DNA of 64,000 bases from a bacterium (GCA_030429585.1 JAUIEU010000001.1:987994-1051993), one strand, 5' to 3'; positions 28,707 to 38,847 are shown, counted from the first letter of the stretch. Numbers and translations are program-made. The notes: generated from the sequence alone by a model not told the origin.

Positions 28707-28825
28707 AGGCTAAAACAGTAAAACCGAAAAGTTAGGGGGTTAAATTAGGAATCCCTATTGTACCCTAGGTGTCCACCCCTGGTGGCAATTACCCCTAAAA
28801 ACGCACTAAGCAGAGGAGAAAAAAC

Positions 28826-29863
28826 CTAAAACGCCTGTAATGCCATGGTAACCGCCTGTTGCAGTCGGGTGGCCATGGCCTCGGTTGTATCGGCAGGGGT
28901 GTAAAACACGGGCGTTGCCTGAACCCCCACACCATACGGCCCCCACTGCTCTGCATTGGTAGGCCCATACAAGGCCACAAAACGCCGCACCCCTGCTGCT
29001 GCCGCCATATGTAACGGCCCACTATCCACCCCCACATAGGCCACCGCCTGCTGCAATAAAGGGGGTAGCTGGGTTAAGGTCGTTTGGCCCGCCACATTCC
29101 ATACCAGCACCCCCGCATTGTGGGCCAAATCGTCTAAGCCCTCTCTATCCTGCGCCAGACCCGTAGCCATCACGCTAAACCCATTGGCCCCCAACCACTG
29201 TAACGCAGGGGTAAACACCGCCAAGGGCAATTGTTTACTGGCAGAGGCACTCGCCGTATGAAACACCACCACCGGCTTATTGCCAAACCCAGGAGGCTGA
29301 GTATCGGCTAAGGCGGCCATGGCCACCTTGTCGGCCTCTGTTGTATGGAGAGACAAGCTTGTGGGCGGGCCAGGATTAGGCACACTTAGCCCCACCGCCT
29401 TAATCACCCCCCAGTGATGAATAACTTGATGAATGCGGGTATCCGATGGCGGGTAGGGGGCAGTGTAGGTTAAGTGCAAACCCCACCGTTGGAACCCAAT
29501 CGGGGCAAACAACCGCTGCATGTCATACCCCACCCGAACAGGGATGCCCGCCACCTTGCAGCGGTGGGCCATGGTGGCGGATTTTCTGAAAATACACGCA
29601 TGGGTAAACGGTCCCGCCTTTATCTTCGCAGGCCAATCATCCGCTTCCACAATAACAGTATCGATAGCCGGGTGGGCTTGGGCCAGGCTGGCAGTTGCCG
29701 GGCTGCATAACATGGTAATGGTGGGGGGCTGCTCCCCAGCGGCTGCAAAGGCCGCCTTAATGTGGGCCGCCATGGGCAGGGTCAGTACGGTATCCCCCAC
29801 AAAACGCAGGGGCACCAGCAATACGGCTGATTGAGAGGTAATAGATGCGTTGCTAACGACCAT
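28826..29863 (-). CDS. Glycosyltransferase family 9 (heptosyltransferase-like)
   Basis: LLVPLRFVGDTVLTLPMAAHIKAAF; AYVGVDSGPLHMAAAAGVRRFVALYGPTNAEQWGPYG. Confidence 0.9.
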   Translation of the reverse strand: MVVSNASITSQSAVLLVPLRFVGDTVLTLPMAAHIKAAFAAAGEQPPTITMLCSPATASLAQAHPAIDTVIVEADDWPAKIKAGPFTHACIFRKSATMAHRCKVAGIPVRVGYDMQRLFAPIGFQRWGLHLTYTAPYPPSDTRIHQVIHHWGVIKAVGLSVPNPGPPTSLSLHTTEADKVAMAALADTQPPGFGNKPVVVFHTASASASKQLPLAVFTPALQWLGANGFSVMATGLAQDREGLDDLAHNAGVLVWNVAGQTTLTQLPPLLQQAVAYVGVDSGPLHMAAAAGVRRFVALYGPTNAEQWGPYGVGVQATPVFYTPADTTEAMATRLQQAVTMALQAF

Positions 29864-29870
29864 GTCTCCA

Positions 29871-30365
29871 TTACTGCCGCTGAACCGGCACCTTAGGCAT
29901 CAGGCGCCAAAAAACAAACACGGTGGCTAGCCCTAACAAAATTTGGCCCAATGTTGTTATCATCAACACTCGCAGCAAGCGCGGAAACACGACGATCCAC
30001 AGCATTAGCCACAACCACCAGGGCACGTTACCAAACAAGCGCTTCACTATACGGTTTATTGGGTGGCTACTACCAGTAGCAGGGGTAAAGGTGCCATCGC
30101 TAGCCCATTGCCGTTCACGGTCATAGCAGGCACGTTTAGTGGCATCGCCTAGCACGTTATAGGCCTGGTTAATGGCTTTCATCCGTTCTTCTGCATGTTG
30201 AGTAGATGACGCCCCGCGGTAACGATCCGGGTGGTGTTGCTTAACCAACGCCCGATACGCCCCGTGGATCACCTCATCGCTAGCATCCGGTGCCACTTGC
30301 AACACCGCATACCAATCAGGCGGTTGATGATTCGGATCGGCGTTGGCCATAAGAAGTGTTGCCAA
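29871..30365 (-). CDS. DnaJ-domain membrane protein
   Basis: J-domain DWYAVLQVAPDASDEVIHGAYRALVKQHHPDRYRG with HPD; C-terminal TM segments. Confidence 0.9.
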   Translation of the reverse strand: MATLLMANADPNHQPPDWYAVLQVAPDASDEVIHGAYRALVKQHHPDRYRGASSTQHAEERMKAINQAYNVLGDATKRACYDRERQWASDGTFTPATGSSHPINRIVKRLFGNVPWWLWLMLWIVVFPRLLRVLMITTLGQILLGLATVFVFWRLMPKVPVQRQ

Positions 30366-30426
30366 GGAAGAACTAACCTAGCCAGCCTAGCATAAGTGGC
30401 CCACTAGGGGAGAAAACACGTTACCT

Positions 30427-31200
30427 TTAAGCGGGCAAAAAGCCACGTGGGTTTTTAACCACGCCGTGGTTTAGCACTTCAAAATGCAGGTGGGGGCCAC
30501 TGGTATTCCCCGTCATGCCCACACGGCCTATAACCTGGGTGCGTTCTACCAGTTGGCCAACGCGTACACGGGCACTGCGCAAATGGGCGTATTTGGTTAC
30601 CACGCCATTGCCATGGCGAATCAGCACCGTGCGCCCGTAGCCTTGCTTAAAGCCCACAAAGGTAACCACACCCTTACGAGCACTGTGTACCGGGGTGCCC
30701 ATAGGGGTCGTTAAATCTAAGCCACGGTGCAGGCGGCCCCAACGGTAACCAAAGCCACTGCTTAAGCGATACGTTTTTAAAGGCCACGCCATACTACCGC
30801 GGGCATCAAAGGCAGGGTCATCCCAAAAGTGCCATTGCAGGGTTTCCACTGGCTCTGGAGGGGCAGTTGACGCTGGGGCTGTGGTTTCTTCCACAGGGGC
30901 TTTAAAATACAACACCGGCATTAAATCGGCATCCTCCCCCATAAATGGCGAAATCGCCGCTCCAAGGGGCAGTACTGCTACTTCTTGCAGTAGGGCATCT
31001 TTTAATCGCTGTTGGGTCACTGCTGGGTGCTCGGCCAACGCCGTTGCCGCAGACCCTACCGCCGCTTGAGCCGCCGGGGTGCCACCGATACTTGCCATCA
31101 TGGTAAGCAGGGCGCAGGTTAAAATTACTAAACGCAGGGCTAAGGGCCTGAGTACCGCATTGGGTGCCACATTAGCTATCAATCGAACAATCATCATCAT
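30427..31200 (-). CDS. M23-family peptidase (LytM domain)
   Basis: GFGYRWGRLHRGLDLTTPMGTPVHSARKGVVTFVGFKQGYGRTVLIRHGNGVVTKYAHL...GMTGNTSGPHLHFEV. Confidence 0.93.
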   Translation of the reverse strand: MMMIVRLIANVAPNAVLRPLALRLVILTCALLTMMASIGGTPAAQAAVGSAATALAEHPAVTQQRLKDALLQEVAVLPLGAAISPFMGEDADLMPVLYFKAPVEETTAPASTAPPEPVETLQWHFWDDPAFDARGSMAWPLKTYRLSSGFGYRWGRLHRGLDLTTPMGTPVHSARKGVVTFVGFKQGYGRTVLIRHGNGVVTKYAHLRSARVRVGQLVERTQVIGRVGMTGNTSGPHLHFEVLNHGVVKNPRGFLPA

Positions 31201-31388
31201 CTCTATAAAAAACGTAAGTTAAGTCAGGTGTGTGTGTAAATGTCTTAGGAGTACTAAGGATCTAACAAGAATAATGGTGCCCTGTCAGCAAAATAGGGAG
31301 CCATCATCACCAGTTGTTACATTTGCAATACCAGGTATTTAAACTCACCCCCGCCATGGTTTTGTTATACGGGTGTTTCTGGCACTAT

Positions 31389-31416
31389 TGGTTGGTCTAA
31401 AATGGTTGGTCTAAAA
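31389..31416. repeat. Perfect 14-bp tandem direct repeat (TGGTTGGTCTAAAA x2) upstream of pdxJ
   Basis: Read directly at 31389-31402 and 31403-31416. Confidence 0.85.
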
Positions 31417-31501
31417 TCGTATTGCATCAGGCCTTGTAGCTGCTAAACAGGGCAACAAGTTCCTTACCCACTCATCCGTAACGTCATAAAGATAAACCAC
31501 C

Positions 31502-32248
31502 ATGCCAACTGCCGATACCGCTGCCATCCGTTTAGGGGTGAATATTGACCATATTGCCACCCTGCGGAATGCCCGTGGCACGCCCTACCCCAGCGTGGTG
31601 GCCGCCGCGTTGGCCTCCCAGGCCAACGGTGCCGATGGCATTACCGCCCACCTGCGCGAAGACCGCCGCCATGTAAAAGACGCCGACCTGTTTGACCTGA
31701 AGGCCGCCATTAGTTTGCCCCTAAACATGGAAATGGCCAACACCGATGAAATGGTAGCCATTGCCTTAACGCTTCAACCCCATATGGTAACGTTGGTGCC
31801 AGAACGCCGAGAAGAGCTAACCACTGAAGGCGGGCTAGACGTGATTACCCACCAAGCCGCCTTAACCCGCAGCACCCAAGCCCTAACGGATGCCGGGATT
31901 CGGGTAAGCTTATTTATTGAGCCCGATAACGCCCAAGTGGATGCCAGCAAGGCGATTGGCGCGGAGTTGGTGGAATTTCATACCGGTAAATACTGCCACC
32001 AACACCTGGCTGGCGACCCCACCGGCAGCGAGCTACAACGCCTGCATGCCGCCGCCCAATATGCGGTAGACAGCGGGGTTATTGTAAACGCTGGCCATGG
32101 CCTAACCCAAGATAATGTGGGCCCCGTGCTTAGTTTACCCGGCCTGTACGAGTTAAACATTGGCCACGCCATTGTGGCCGATGCCGTGGTGATGGGTATG
32201 GGCGAGGCCGTGGCCACCATGAACCGCTTACTAAAGCAGGGCCGCTAA
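31502..32248 (+). CDS. pdxJ: Pyridoxine 5'-phosphate synthase
   Basis: RLGVNIDHIATLRNARGTPYPS, ADGITAHLREDRRHVKD, LNMEMA, VTLVPERREELTTEGGLDV, ELNIGHAIVADAV. Confidence 0.97.
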   Translation: MPTADTAAIRLGVNIDHIATLRNARGTPYPSVVAAALASQANGADGITAHLREDRRHVKDADLFDLKAAISLPLNMEMANTDEMVAIALTLQPHMVTLVPERREELTTEGGLDVITHQAALTRSTQALTDAGIRVSLFIEPDNAQVDASKAIGAELVEFHTGKYCHQHLAGDPTGSELQRLHAAAQYAVDSGVIVNAGHGLTQDNVGPVLSLPGLYELNIGHAIVADAVVMGMGEAVATMNRLLKQGR

Positions 32249-32260
32249 CTGGCCGTGCCC

Positions 32261-32911
32261 CTAGTGTTTCTCAAACACCACCAGGGTTTCTTGCCGCTGA
32301 CGAGACGCCACCGAATTTAAGCACCCCACAGCCCACACCGGCTTAAAGCAGGGAGCAAAGGTATCCAGCAAGGTGTCGTAAGCCGTGCCATAGGGCGGGC
32401 CGCCAGCCTCAATGGGGATTTCCGTCCAAAACAAGCCCAGTAACACACCGCCAGGTTGCAACATGGCTGCCGTATTGGCCACATAATCACCCCGGCAACG
32501 GGGTGGAATGGCGCAAAAACAGGTGTGTTCCACCACCATGGCAAAGTCGCCGTGGGGTAGCGTATCCTGTTGTAAAACATCTATTTGGGCCGTGGCAAAA
32601 TGGCCAGGGTACAAGCGGGTGGCTTCTGCATTGGCCCCCGCAGAAAAATCCATGGCCGTTATCGCATACCCGGCACTGGCAAATAGGGCGGCATCGTGGC
32701 CTCGGCCGGCCCCTACCACCGCCACCTTAGCCCCTGGTGAAGGCAACAACGCACGATGGGCTTGCAGCACGCCAATAAACGGCGGCGCCGGGGCACCTAA
32801 ATCCCACGGGGTTTGCTTTGTATCATAGCGGCCCTGCCAAAAGGCCACCATATCAGGCGTCAATGGAGAAGATAAGGTCATACCACCTAGTATCTCATAA
32901 GGCGAACCCAC
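32261..32911 (-). CDS. SAM-dependent methyltransferase, thiopurine S-methyltransferase (TPMT)-like
   Basis: FWQGRYDTKQTPWDLGAPAPPF, VVGAGRGHDAALFASAGYAITAMDFS, VVEHTCFCAI. Start may be 32881 or nearby. Confidence 0.85.
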   Translation of the reverse strand: MGSPYEILGGMTLSSPLTPDMVAFWQGRYDTKQTPWDLGAPAPPFIGVLQAHRALLPSPGAKVAVVGAGRGHDAALFASAGYAITAMDFSAGANAEATRLYPGHFATAQIDVLQQDTLPHGDFAMVVEHTCFCAIPPRCRGDYVANTAAMLQPGGVLLGLFWTEIPIEAGGPPYGTAYDTLLDTFAPCFKPVWAVGCLNSVASRQRQETLVVFEKH

Positions 32912-33008
32912 ACCAACACCCTGCCACCGCGCAACCTATCGCCTTGACGGACGTTATAGCTGTATCGACTGTATAAATACCGTATAACGATAAAGTGTAA
33001 TCGCACCC

Positions 33009-33620
33009 ATGCTTGGCCCAGACGTCATTACTGGAAACCACCCCGGCCCCTACAACGCCACCTACCCCGGCAGCTACGGGGCCAATGCCGCCGTGCGCAC
33101 CTGGCAGGTATACCGCCAAAACCCTACCGCCATCGGGCAAGCAACCATCCAGCTAACCCCTGCCCCGGTAAAACAGAACCCTCAAGCCTTTATGGCCAAC
33201 CTGTTAGGCTACAGTGCTGAAGATTTTAAGGCCAACGATAGCAACCAAAATGGCGCTATTTGTATAAAAGAGCTTACCCACTGGTTTGGTAACATTAGCC
33301 AACACCCCCAAACCGCTGCCAAATTAGCCCACCAATGGTTAAACAGCCACGATGTAAACAACGATAAGCAGATTGACCTAACCGAACATACCGCCAGTGT
33401 ACTGCTGGATACCAATGCCAGTGGGTATTTAAACGGCTCCACCCCCGCCGAGCAAGCCAGCACCTTTTACCAAAGCACGGGCTATAGCACCCCCCAACAA
33501 CGCAATGCCCACCACACAGCCATGTTTAACCAACCCCAGCACGTTAACCAAACGCTGGGCCGCCTAATAACCACCTTTAACCTTACCGGGTGGTTGCGCG
33601 CCTTTGGCCTAACCCAGTAG
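33009..33620 (+). CDS. EF-hand-containing hypothetical protein
   Basis: Tandem Ca-loop-like segments DSNQNGAICIKEL, DVNNDKQIDLTEH, DTNASGYLNGS. Confidence 0.7.
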   Translation: MLGPDVITGNHPGPYNATYPGSYGANAAVRTWQVYRQNPTAIGQATIQLTPAPVKQNPQAFMANLLGYSAEDFKANDSNQNGAICIKELTHWFGNISQHPQTAAKLAHQWLNSHDVNNDKQIDLTEHTASVLLDTNASGYLNGSTPAEQASTFYQSTGYSTPQQRNAHHTAMFNQPQHVNQTLGRLITTFNLTGWLRAFGLTQ

Positions 33621-33646
33621 AACCCTCTACTGTTTTACAGGCTTGC

Positions 33647-34774
33647 TTACGCGCCTTTGGGGGTAATATCCACCACTTGGCTGCCAGCACTAGGGCCAAG
33701 CGCAGCTTTGGCTTTATCGTCTGTGACTTTCACCCACAAGGTTTGTAAAAACATCATCACCATGGTGACGATAAGATACAACATTACCCCAGCAGGGATG
33801 GGAATAAAAAACAATACGCCCACAAACATTAAAGGCATAAATTTCATCAGCTTGGCTTGGGGGTTATCCGCCACCGCAGCACCCGATTGCATGACTTGCT
33901 GATACAACACCGTAACCAAGGCATACAGGCCAATAAGTAACAGCATGCCTTTATGGACTTCTTTTTCGCCCAATTGGGTCGGCACGGTAGAAGCCAGTGT
34001 CCAGCCTTGGGCAGAAGGGTTATCCGCTGCTGCTGCCGCCATATCCGTCGGGGCAAAGTGCAAGGTTTCTACTTCTTTGGTTCCGTCGTTCACCATAACA
34101 AGTTGGGCAGATTTAATTAACTTAACAAAGCTTTCAGCAAACCCATCTTTGCCCAAGTGGCGGGCATTTAAGGTTATCGTCATCGGTTCGCCAGGAATTA
34201 AAGGCTGCGGATTAACCTGCAGTACCTTGCGGGCATCCCGAATCGGGTATTCAGCCGTGGTGCCCGAGTCAAAATCCACGGTTAAGGTATTGGCCGTTAC
34301 AAATTTATCGTTGGCTTCTACATCCATAATGTTATCGTTCGCCGCCCCAGCATGGCTGGTAAGGGTTTGAGACAGGTGGCCAAAGCCAAAAATTGTTTCG
34401 TGACCGGCAACCGCTAAAAAGTTAGGGCTAATAAGCATGCCATACAAGCCAATAAAAATAGGCAGTTGAATTAACATGGGCAGGCAGCCCGCCAGCGGAT
34501 TAAACTTGTGCTCGGCGTAAAATTTCATCATTTCTGCCTGCATTTGCTGCGGGCTATCTTTAAATTTTTCTTGCAGCTGCTTTAGCTTGGGCTGCAATTC
34601 CTGCATCTTTTTCATGCTACGGGTTTGGGTATTGTTTAGGGGCCACAATATTAAGCGGATACCCATGGTTAGCAGCACAATGGCCAAGGCATACCCACCG
34701 GCCAAGCCCAGGTTATCCTGAAACTCTTTAATCAGTTGCAATAAATAAAATAAAGCGTTGTTAATAATATCCAC
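33647..34774 (-). CDS. yidC: Membrane protein insertase YidC
   Basis: GGYALAIVLLTMGIRLILWPLNNTQTRSMKKMQELQPKLKQLQEKFKDSPQQMQAEMMKFYAEHKFNPLAGCLPMLIQLPIFIGLYGML. Confidence 0.97.
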   Translation of the reverse strand: MDIINNALFYLLQLIKEFQDNLGLAGGYALAIVLLTMGIRLILWPLNNTQTRSMKKMQELQPKLKQLQEKFKDSPQQMQAEMMKFYAEHKFNPLAGCLPMLIQLPIFIGLYGMLISPNFLAVAGHETIFGFGHLSQTLTSHAGAANDNIMDVEANDKFVTANTLTVDFDSGTTAEYPIRDARKVLQVNPQPLIPGEPMTITLNARHLGKDGFAESFVKLIKSAQLVMVNDGTKEVETLHFAPTDMAAAAADNPSAQGWTLASTVPTQLGEKEVHKGMLLLIGLYALVTVLYQQVMQSGAAVADNPQAKLMKFMPLMFVGVLFFIPIPAGVMLYLIVTMVMMFLQTLWVKVTDDKAKAALGPSAGSQVVDITPKGA

Positions 34775-34862
34775 GGGTGTTTAATCTCCACAAAAGCGGC
34801 CACACAAGTTAGTACAATTTGGGCCAATCAGCTCCCTACTATCCCCAAAGCACTGGGCGGTT

Positions 34863-35105
34863 TCAAGTTATTTTGGCAGAAGGTGGCACGGCATCCACAC
34901 CACCGGGGTGCCACGGGTGGCAGCGGCCAATGCGTTTGGCACCCAACCATCCCCCTTTCAATACCCCGTGCTGCTGTATAGCGCCCACCATGTAGTGAGA
35001 ACACGTGGGGGTAAACCGGCACTGGGCAGGCCATAAATAAGAGCAAGCCTGATACACACGAATGGCAGCAATACATAAACGGCTAAGGATGGTAGACAGA
35101 GCCAT
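34863..35105 (-). CDS. yidD: Membrane protein insertion efficiency factor YidD
   Basis: [68 protein letters not shown]. Confidence 0.95.
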   Translation of the reverse strand: MALSTILSRLCIAAIRVYQACSYLWPAQCRFTPTCSHYMVGAIQQHGVLKGGWLGAKRIGRCHPWHPGGVDAVPPSAKIT

Positions 35106-35533
35106 TAAACCAAGCCCCCCGCCACAACTGATTTAGGCACAGTGGATGCTTTGGGAAAGGACACCCCCGTAACCTTGCCTAAGGCGCCTGCCAAGGCAGA
35201 CGACAATGCCGAATAAGGCTGACCCACCGCCAATTTTCTCACCACCACAACCCAGCCTGCCTGGGCAAAGGTAACCCCAGATGCTGCCAAGGTTGGGTAA
35301 CCCACCCTTCGGCACCACTCTCGTAGTTGGCGTTTTAACCGGTTGCGCACCACGGCAGATTTGTGGACTTTTCGGCTAATTACAAAGCCAATGGGCGGGG
35401 GCGATAACGGCGGCGCCTGACCAGTTAAGGGTACGGGTAAACACACCAACAGCCGATGGCGGGCCATCGGCTGTTGAGTTAATGCTTTGGCAAAGGCCGT
35501 GCGATGACGCAGGCGATACCGTTTAGCCAACAT
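35105..35533 (-). CDS. rnpA: Ribonuclease P protein component
   Basis: [18 protein letters not shown]..., [27 protein letters not shown]; between yidD and rpmH. Confidence 0.93.
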   Translation of the reverse strand: MLAKRYRLRHRTAFAKALTQQPMARHRLLVCLPVPLTGQAPPLSPPPIGFVISRKVHKSAVVRNRLKRQLREWCRRVGYPTLAASGVTFAQAGWVVVVRKLAVGQPYSALSSALAGALGKVTGVSFPKASTVPKSVVAGGLV

Positions 35534-35552
35534 AAAGGCGTTACTTTATGGC

Positions 35553-35687
35553 TTAAATAGCAACCTTGTGGCGCCCTTTGGCACGACGACGGTTGAGGGT
35601 ACGACGCCCGGTAGCAGTACGCATACGGGTACGAAAGCCACTGACGCGAAGGCGCTTGCGATTGGTGCCGCCTAAAGTGCGTTTCAT
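35553..35687 (-). CDS. rpmH: 50S ribosomal protein L34
   Basis: Own translation (44 aa, absent from the ORF track): [44 protein letters not shown]. Confidence 0.97.
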   Translation of the reverse strand: MKRTLGGTNRKRLRVSGFRTRMRTATGRRTLNRRRAKGRHKVAI

Positions 35688-35810
35688 AATTAATATCTCC
35701 AAAACAGGGGGTTAAAAGCGATAGAGCAATGCGGCAACAACCACATTACTACAGAGCTTGGCATAATAGGCAAAACATACCGCCATGGCAACGCTGGGCC
35801 CCACATCCTA

Positions 35811-36614
35811 TTACAAGGATTTTACAGCCACCAAGCAATGGCGCTTTTTACCATAGCCTGGGCGCTTTTCCCAGTCAAACCCAGCTGCTGCCAAGCCATC
35901 GCGCACTGGGCGGGCTACCGTAAAGGTGGCCAGCTTGGCCTCTTCAGTGCTATGGCGCCCAACAGCCGCTAGCACTTCGGGGGCCCACATGGTCAGGTTT
36001 TTAGCGGGGGCAAAACCATCCAGGTACCAGGCATCCATAGCAGTAGGCATATGGGTCATTGCCTGGGCCACAGGCTGGCACAACAAGGTTAGCCTTATCT
36101 GCGGGGTCAACGCCACGGAAACCACCCCTGAAAACGCACCCGACACGGCACTGCCTGGCACGTGGTAGGCTGCCACTAAAGCCTGATAATACGGGGCCAA
36201 TACGGGCCACTGTTCCACCGTTTTGGCCGCCACAGCAGAAAAGTCTTGGGGCGACAGCGGGTGGCCTTCCACCGCCACATAATGCCAATGTGCCGGGCGG
36301 TGGGCAGGGTCGGCCGCTTGCCACGCCTGCCAAGTTGCCACCAAATTAAGCCCCGTACCAAAGCCTAATTCGCCTACCGTGGCGGTGTGCGTTCCTGTAT
36401 AAGCATAAGGCCAACCCACCCCAGCCACATACACATACTGGCTTTCCGCCAAGCCATCAACGCGGCTGTAATACACATCGTCGTACCCGGTGGCCACTGG
36501 CACCCCATCCACCCACACCAAGGGGGCAGGCAAGGATAATAACGAATCAGTGGAGAAGTAAGGCACGGCTAACGACAAATGGCTCAGTCTGTAACGCCCC
36601 TTCATCCTACGCAA
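35811..36614 (-). CDS. mnmD: MnmC-like tRNA (5-methylaminomethyl-2-thiouridine)-methyltransferase (MnmD domain only)
   Basis: ESQYVYVAGVG, VGELGFGTGLNLVATWQAW, HYVAVEGHPLSPQDF, MDAWYLDGFAPAKNLTMWAPEVLAAVGRHS, GYGKKRHCL. Confidence 0.88.
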   Translation of the reverse strand: MRRMKGRYRLSHLSLAVPYFSTDSLLSLPAPLVWVDGVPVATGYDDVYYSRVDGLAESQYVYVAGVGWPYAYTGTHTATVGELGFGTGLNLVATWQAWQAADPAHRPAHWHYVAVEGHPLSPQDFSAVAAKTVEQWPVLAPYYQALVAAYHVPGSAVSGAFSGVVSVALTPQIRLTLLCQPVAQAMTHMPTAMDAWYLDGFAPAKNLTMWAPEVLAAVGRHSTEEAKLATFTVARPVRDGLAAAGFDWEKRPGYGKKRHCLVAVKSL

Positions 36615-37179
36615 GACACGCCTGGAATCAAGGCGGTTTAGCCCCTTAGCCCGCCTACGACACCTGTAAGTTGTAACAAACCGTTACAAGACATTGACAA
36701 GCGACTCTATTTCTATCCACCCAAGCCTTTACCGATGTCTGACCCCTTGGCCCAACACCGTATAACAATTCGAGGGCTGTCGTATGTAACAAGTACCCCA
36801 GTGTGATGATCGTCGTTTTTTGGCCTTGTGCTACTGTATCCAAACTATCGCTGTACCCCCTTTGGGGCGCAAGCCAATCAACCCACATCAATCACCTTAT
36901 TTGGGTAGAGAGTTCACTCCCACCCCACGCCTGCACACTGGTTAGACGCCATCGGCACCCAAGATTTGTTGTTGTGACACGAGACCGCTAAAACGGTAGT
37001 AAGAAAGAACATGCAATCCCTCCCCCTACGGCCAAAACATTAGGTTTAGTGAGCACCCGTAGCGATAGGCCCCTTGCACCCCCTGGTTAGACGCCAACCC
37101 AACATTGTCATCCGCCTTTCCTAACACTTATTCGGCCTATGGCCCTATAACCTGGCCCACGCGCCAGCAACAGTGGTAG
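36615..37179. other. Candidate oriC intergenic region between mnmD and dnaA
   Basis: Largest divergent intergenic region next to the dnaA / rpmH-rnpA-yidD-yidC cluster; contains repeated sequences. No clean TTATCCACA DnaA boxes seen. Confidence 0.5.
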
Positions 37180-38847
37180 ATGGCGTGCCCCTGGCGTGGC
37201 TTATTCTGTTTTATCTGGTTTTTTTGGTCCCTACTTTTGTCCATGCCCGTTGCTGCCTACACCCTGCCACACCCTGCCACGGCACCTATAGACGATCACT
37301 ACCAGCCCCCCCTCCTCGATCCACGCGATGGAGAAGTGTCCTTTTCCCAGGGCTTTTCTCAAGGCCACCTAACCCCTAATAATGCCATGGCCGCCCAAGC
37401 GCCCCCGGCGTTAGGCCATCCCCCCGTGCACGCCTTATGGCCCCAGCTCTGCGAGGCCCTCTCTAGCAGTTTGTCTGCCGCAACGGTACACACCTGGCTT
37501 ATCCCCCTCCAGGCGGTAGACATCCAATACACGGCCCCCTGCACCCTAACCCTAGGCACCGACAGTGCCTTTAAACGCGATTGGGTTAGCAAGCACTACG
37601 CCACCGCTATTGGCAACGCCCTAACGGATGCCACCGGCATGCCCAACTGGCAACTGGCCATTACAGTCCAAGCCCCCAACGCGGCCCAAACCCAGCTACT
37701 GGCCGCCGAAGACGACACCCCTGCCCACACGGCAGCCCCACCCCAATTAAACGCCAGCGAGCGCCACTACCTACATGCGCCAGAAAGCCACCAAACCCTA
37801 CACCCATCGCTACGGCAACTGGCCTATAACAGCCGCTCGTTAAACCCAAAGTACACCTTTGATACATTGGTAACCGGCCAACACAACGAATTTGCCGTGG
37901 CGGCCGCCCAGCTACTGGCCCAACAACCCGGCCAACGCTACAACCCGCTAATGATTTACGGCGGCACCGGCCTGGGTAAAACCCACCTGCTGCACGCCAT
38001 TGGCCACCACATACAACGCCACAGAGACGACGCCAGCGTGTGCGTGGTTACCGCCGAGCAATTTACCAACGAGCTGATTAACGCCGTTAACAAAAAACAG
38101 TGGCAGCCCTTCCGTAACCGCTACCGCCAAGCCGATGTGCTGCTGATTGATGACGTGCAATTTTTAGGCGGCAAAGAGCGCACCCAACAAGAGTTTTTCC
38201 ACACCCTAAACACCCTAACGGAAACCGGCAAACAGGTTGTACTAACCAGCGACCGCTGCCCTGCCGAACTGCAAGGGCTGGATGAACGCCTACGCAGCCG
38301 CTTTGATATGGGGCTGCTAGTAAAGGTAACCTCGCCAGATGATGATACCCGCCGCGCGATTTTAACCAAAAAAGCCGAAGATGCGCAGCTATTTTTAACA
38401 CCCGAGCTAGCCGACTACTTGGTAGACGCCTTTTACGATAATGTTCGACAGTTAGAAGGTGGCCTAAACACAGTGGCCGCCTACACCGAACTACAACACA
38501 AGCTGCCCAGCCTAGCCGTTATGGAAAGCCTGACAGGCCACGTGGCTAAAAAACACGCCAATGTGCCCACCCCTAACCAAGTATTGGGTGCCGTTAGTGC
38601 CCACTGCAATATTAGTATAGAGGCCATTACCGGGCCACAGCGCAGCAAACCGATTGCCCATGCGAGGCAACTGGCCATGCATTGTATGCGCCAATTAACG
38701 CCGGCGAGTTTGACGGACATTGGCCACCACATAGGCGGGCGCCAACACAGCACGGTGCTGCATGCGTGCCAAAAGGTGCACGCACTGGCTCAACAGGATA
38801 CGGACATCCGGCATGATATTAAGGCGATTGAACACTTGTTGAGCTAA
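37180..38847 (+). CDS. dnaA: Chromosomal replication initiator DnaA (translation start probably downstream, e.g. ATG 37387)
   Basis: NPLMIYGGTGLGKTHLLHAIGHH, VLLIDDVQFLGGKERTQQEFFHTLN, RLRSRFDMGLLVKV, DIGHHIGGRQHSTVLHA. Domain I begins near HALWPQLCEALSSSLSAATVHTWL, well inside the ORF. Confidence 0.96.
   Translation: MACPWRGLFCFIWFFWSLLLSMPVAAYTLPHPATAPIDDHYQPPLLDPRDGEVSFSQGFSQGHLTPNNAMAAQAPPALGHPPVHALWPQLCEALSSSLSAATVHTWLIPLQAVDIQYTAPCTLTLGTDSAFKRDWVSKHYATAIGNALTDATGMPNWQLAITVQAPNAAQTQLLAAEDDTPAHTAAPPQLNASERHYLHAPESHQTLHPSLRQLAYNSRSLNPKYTFDTLVTGQHNEFAVAAAQLLAQQPGQRYNPLMIYGGTGLGKTHLLHAIGHHIQRHRDDASVCVVTAEQFTNELINAVNKKQWQPFRNRYRQADVLLIDDVQFLGGKERTQQEFFHTLNTLTETGKQVVLTSDRCPAELQGLDERLRSRFDMGLLVKVTSPDDDTRRAILTKKAEDAQLFLTPELADYLVDAFYDNVRQLEGGLNTVAAYTELQHKLPSLAVMESLTGHVAKKHANVPTPNQVLGAVSAHCNISIEAITGPQRSKPIAHARQLAMHCMRQLTPASLTDIGHHIGGRQHSTVLHACQKVHALAQQDTDIRHDIKAIEHLLS

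Noticed and set aside
34828-35076. Alternative 82-aa minus-strand ORF overlapping yidD
   Set aside because: The 34863..35105 frame has the diagnostic YidD sequence; this is a shifted frame.
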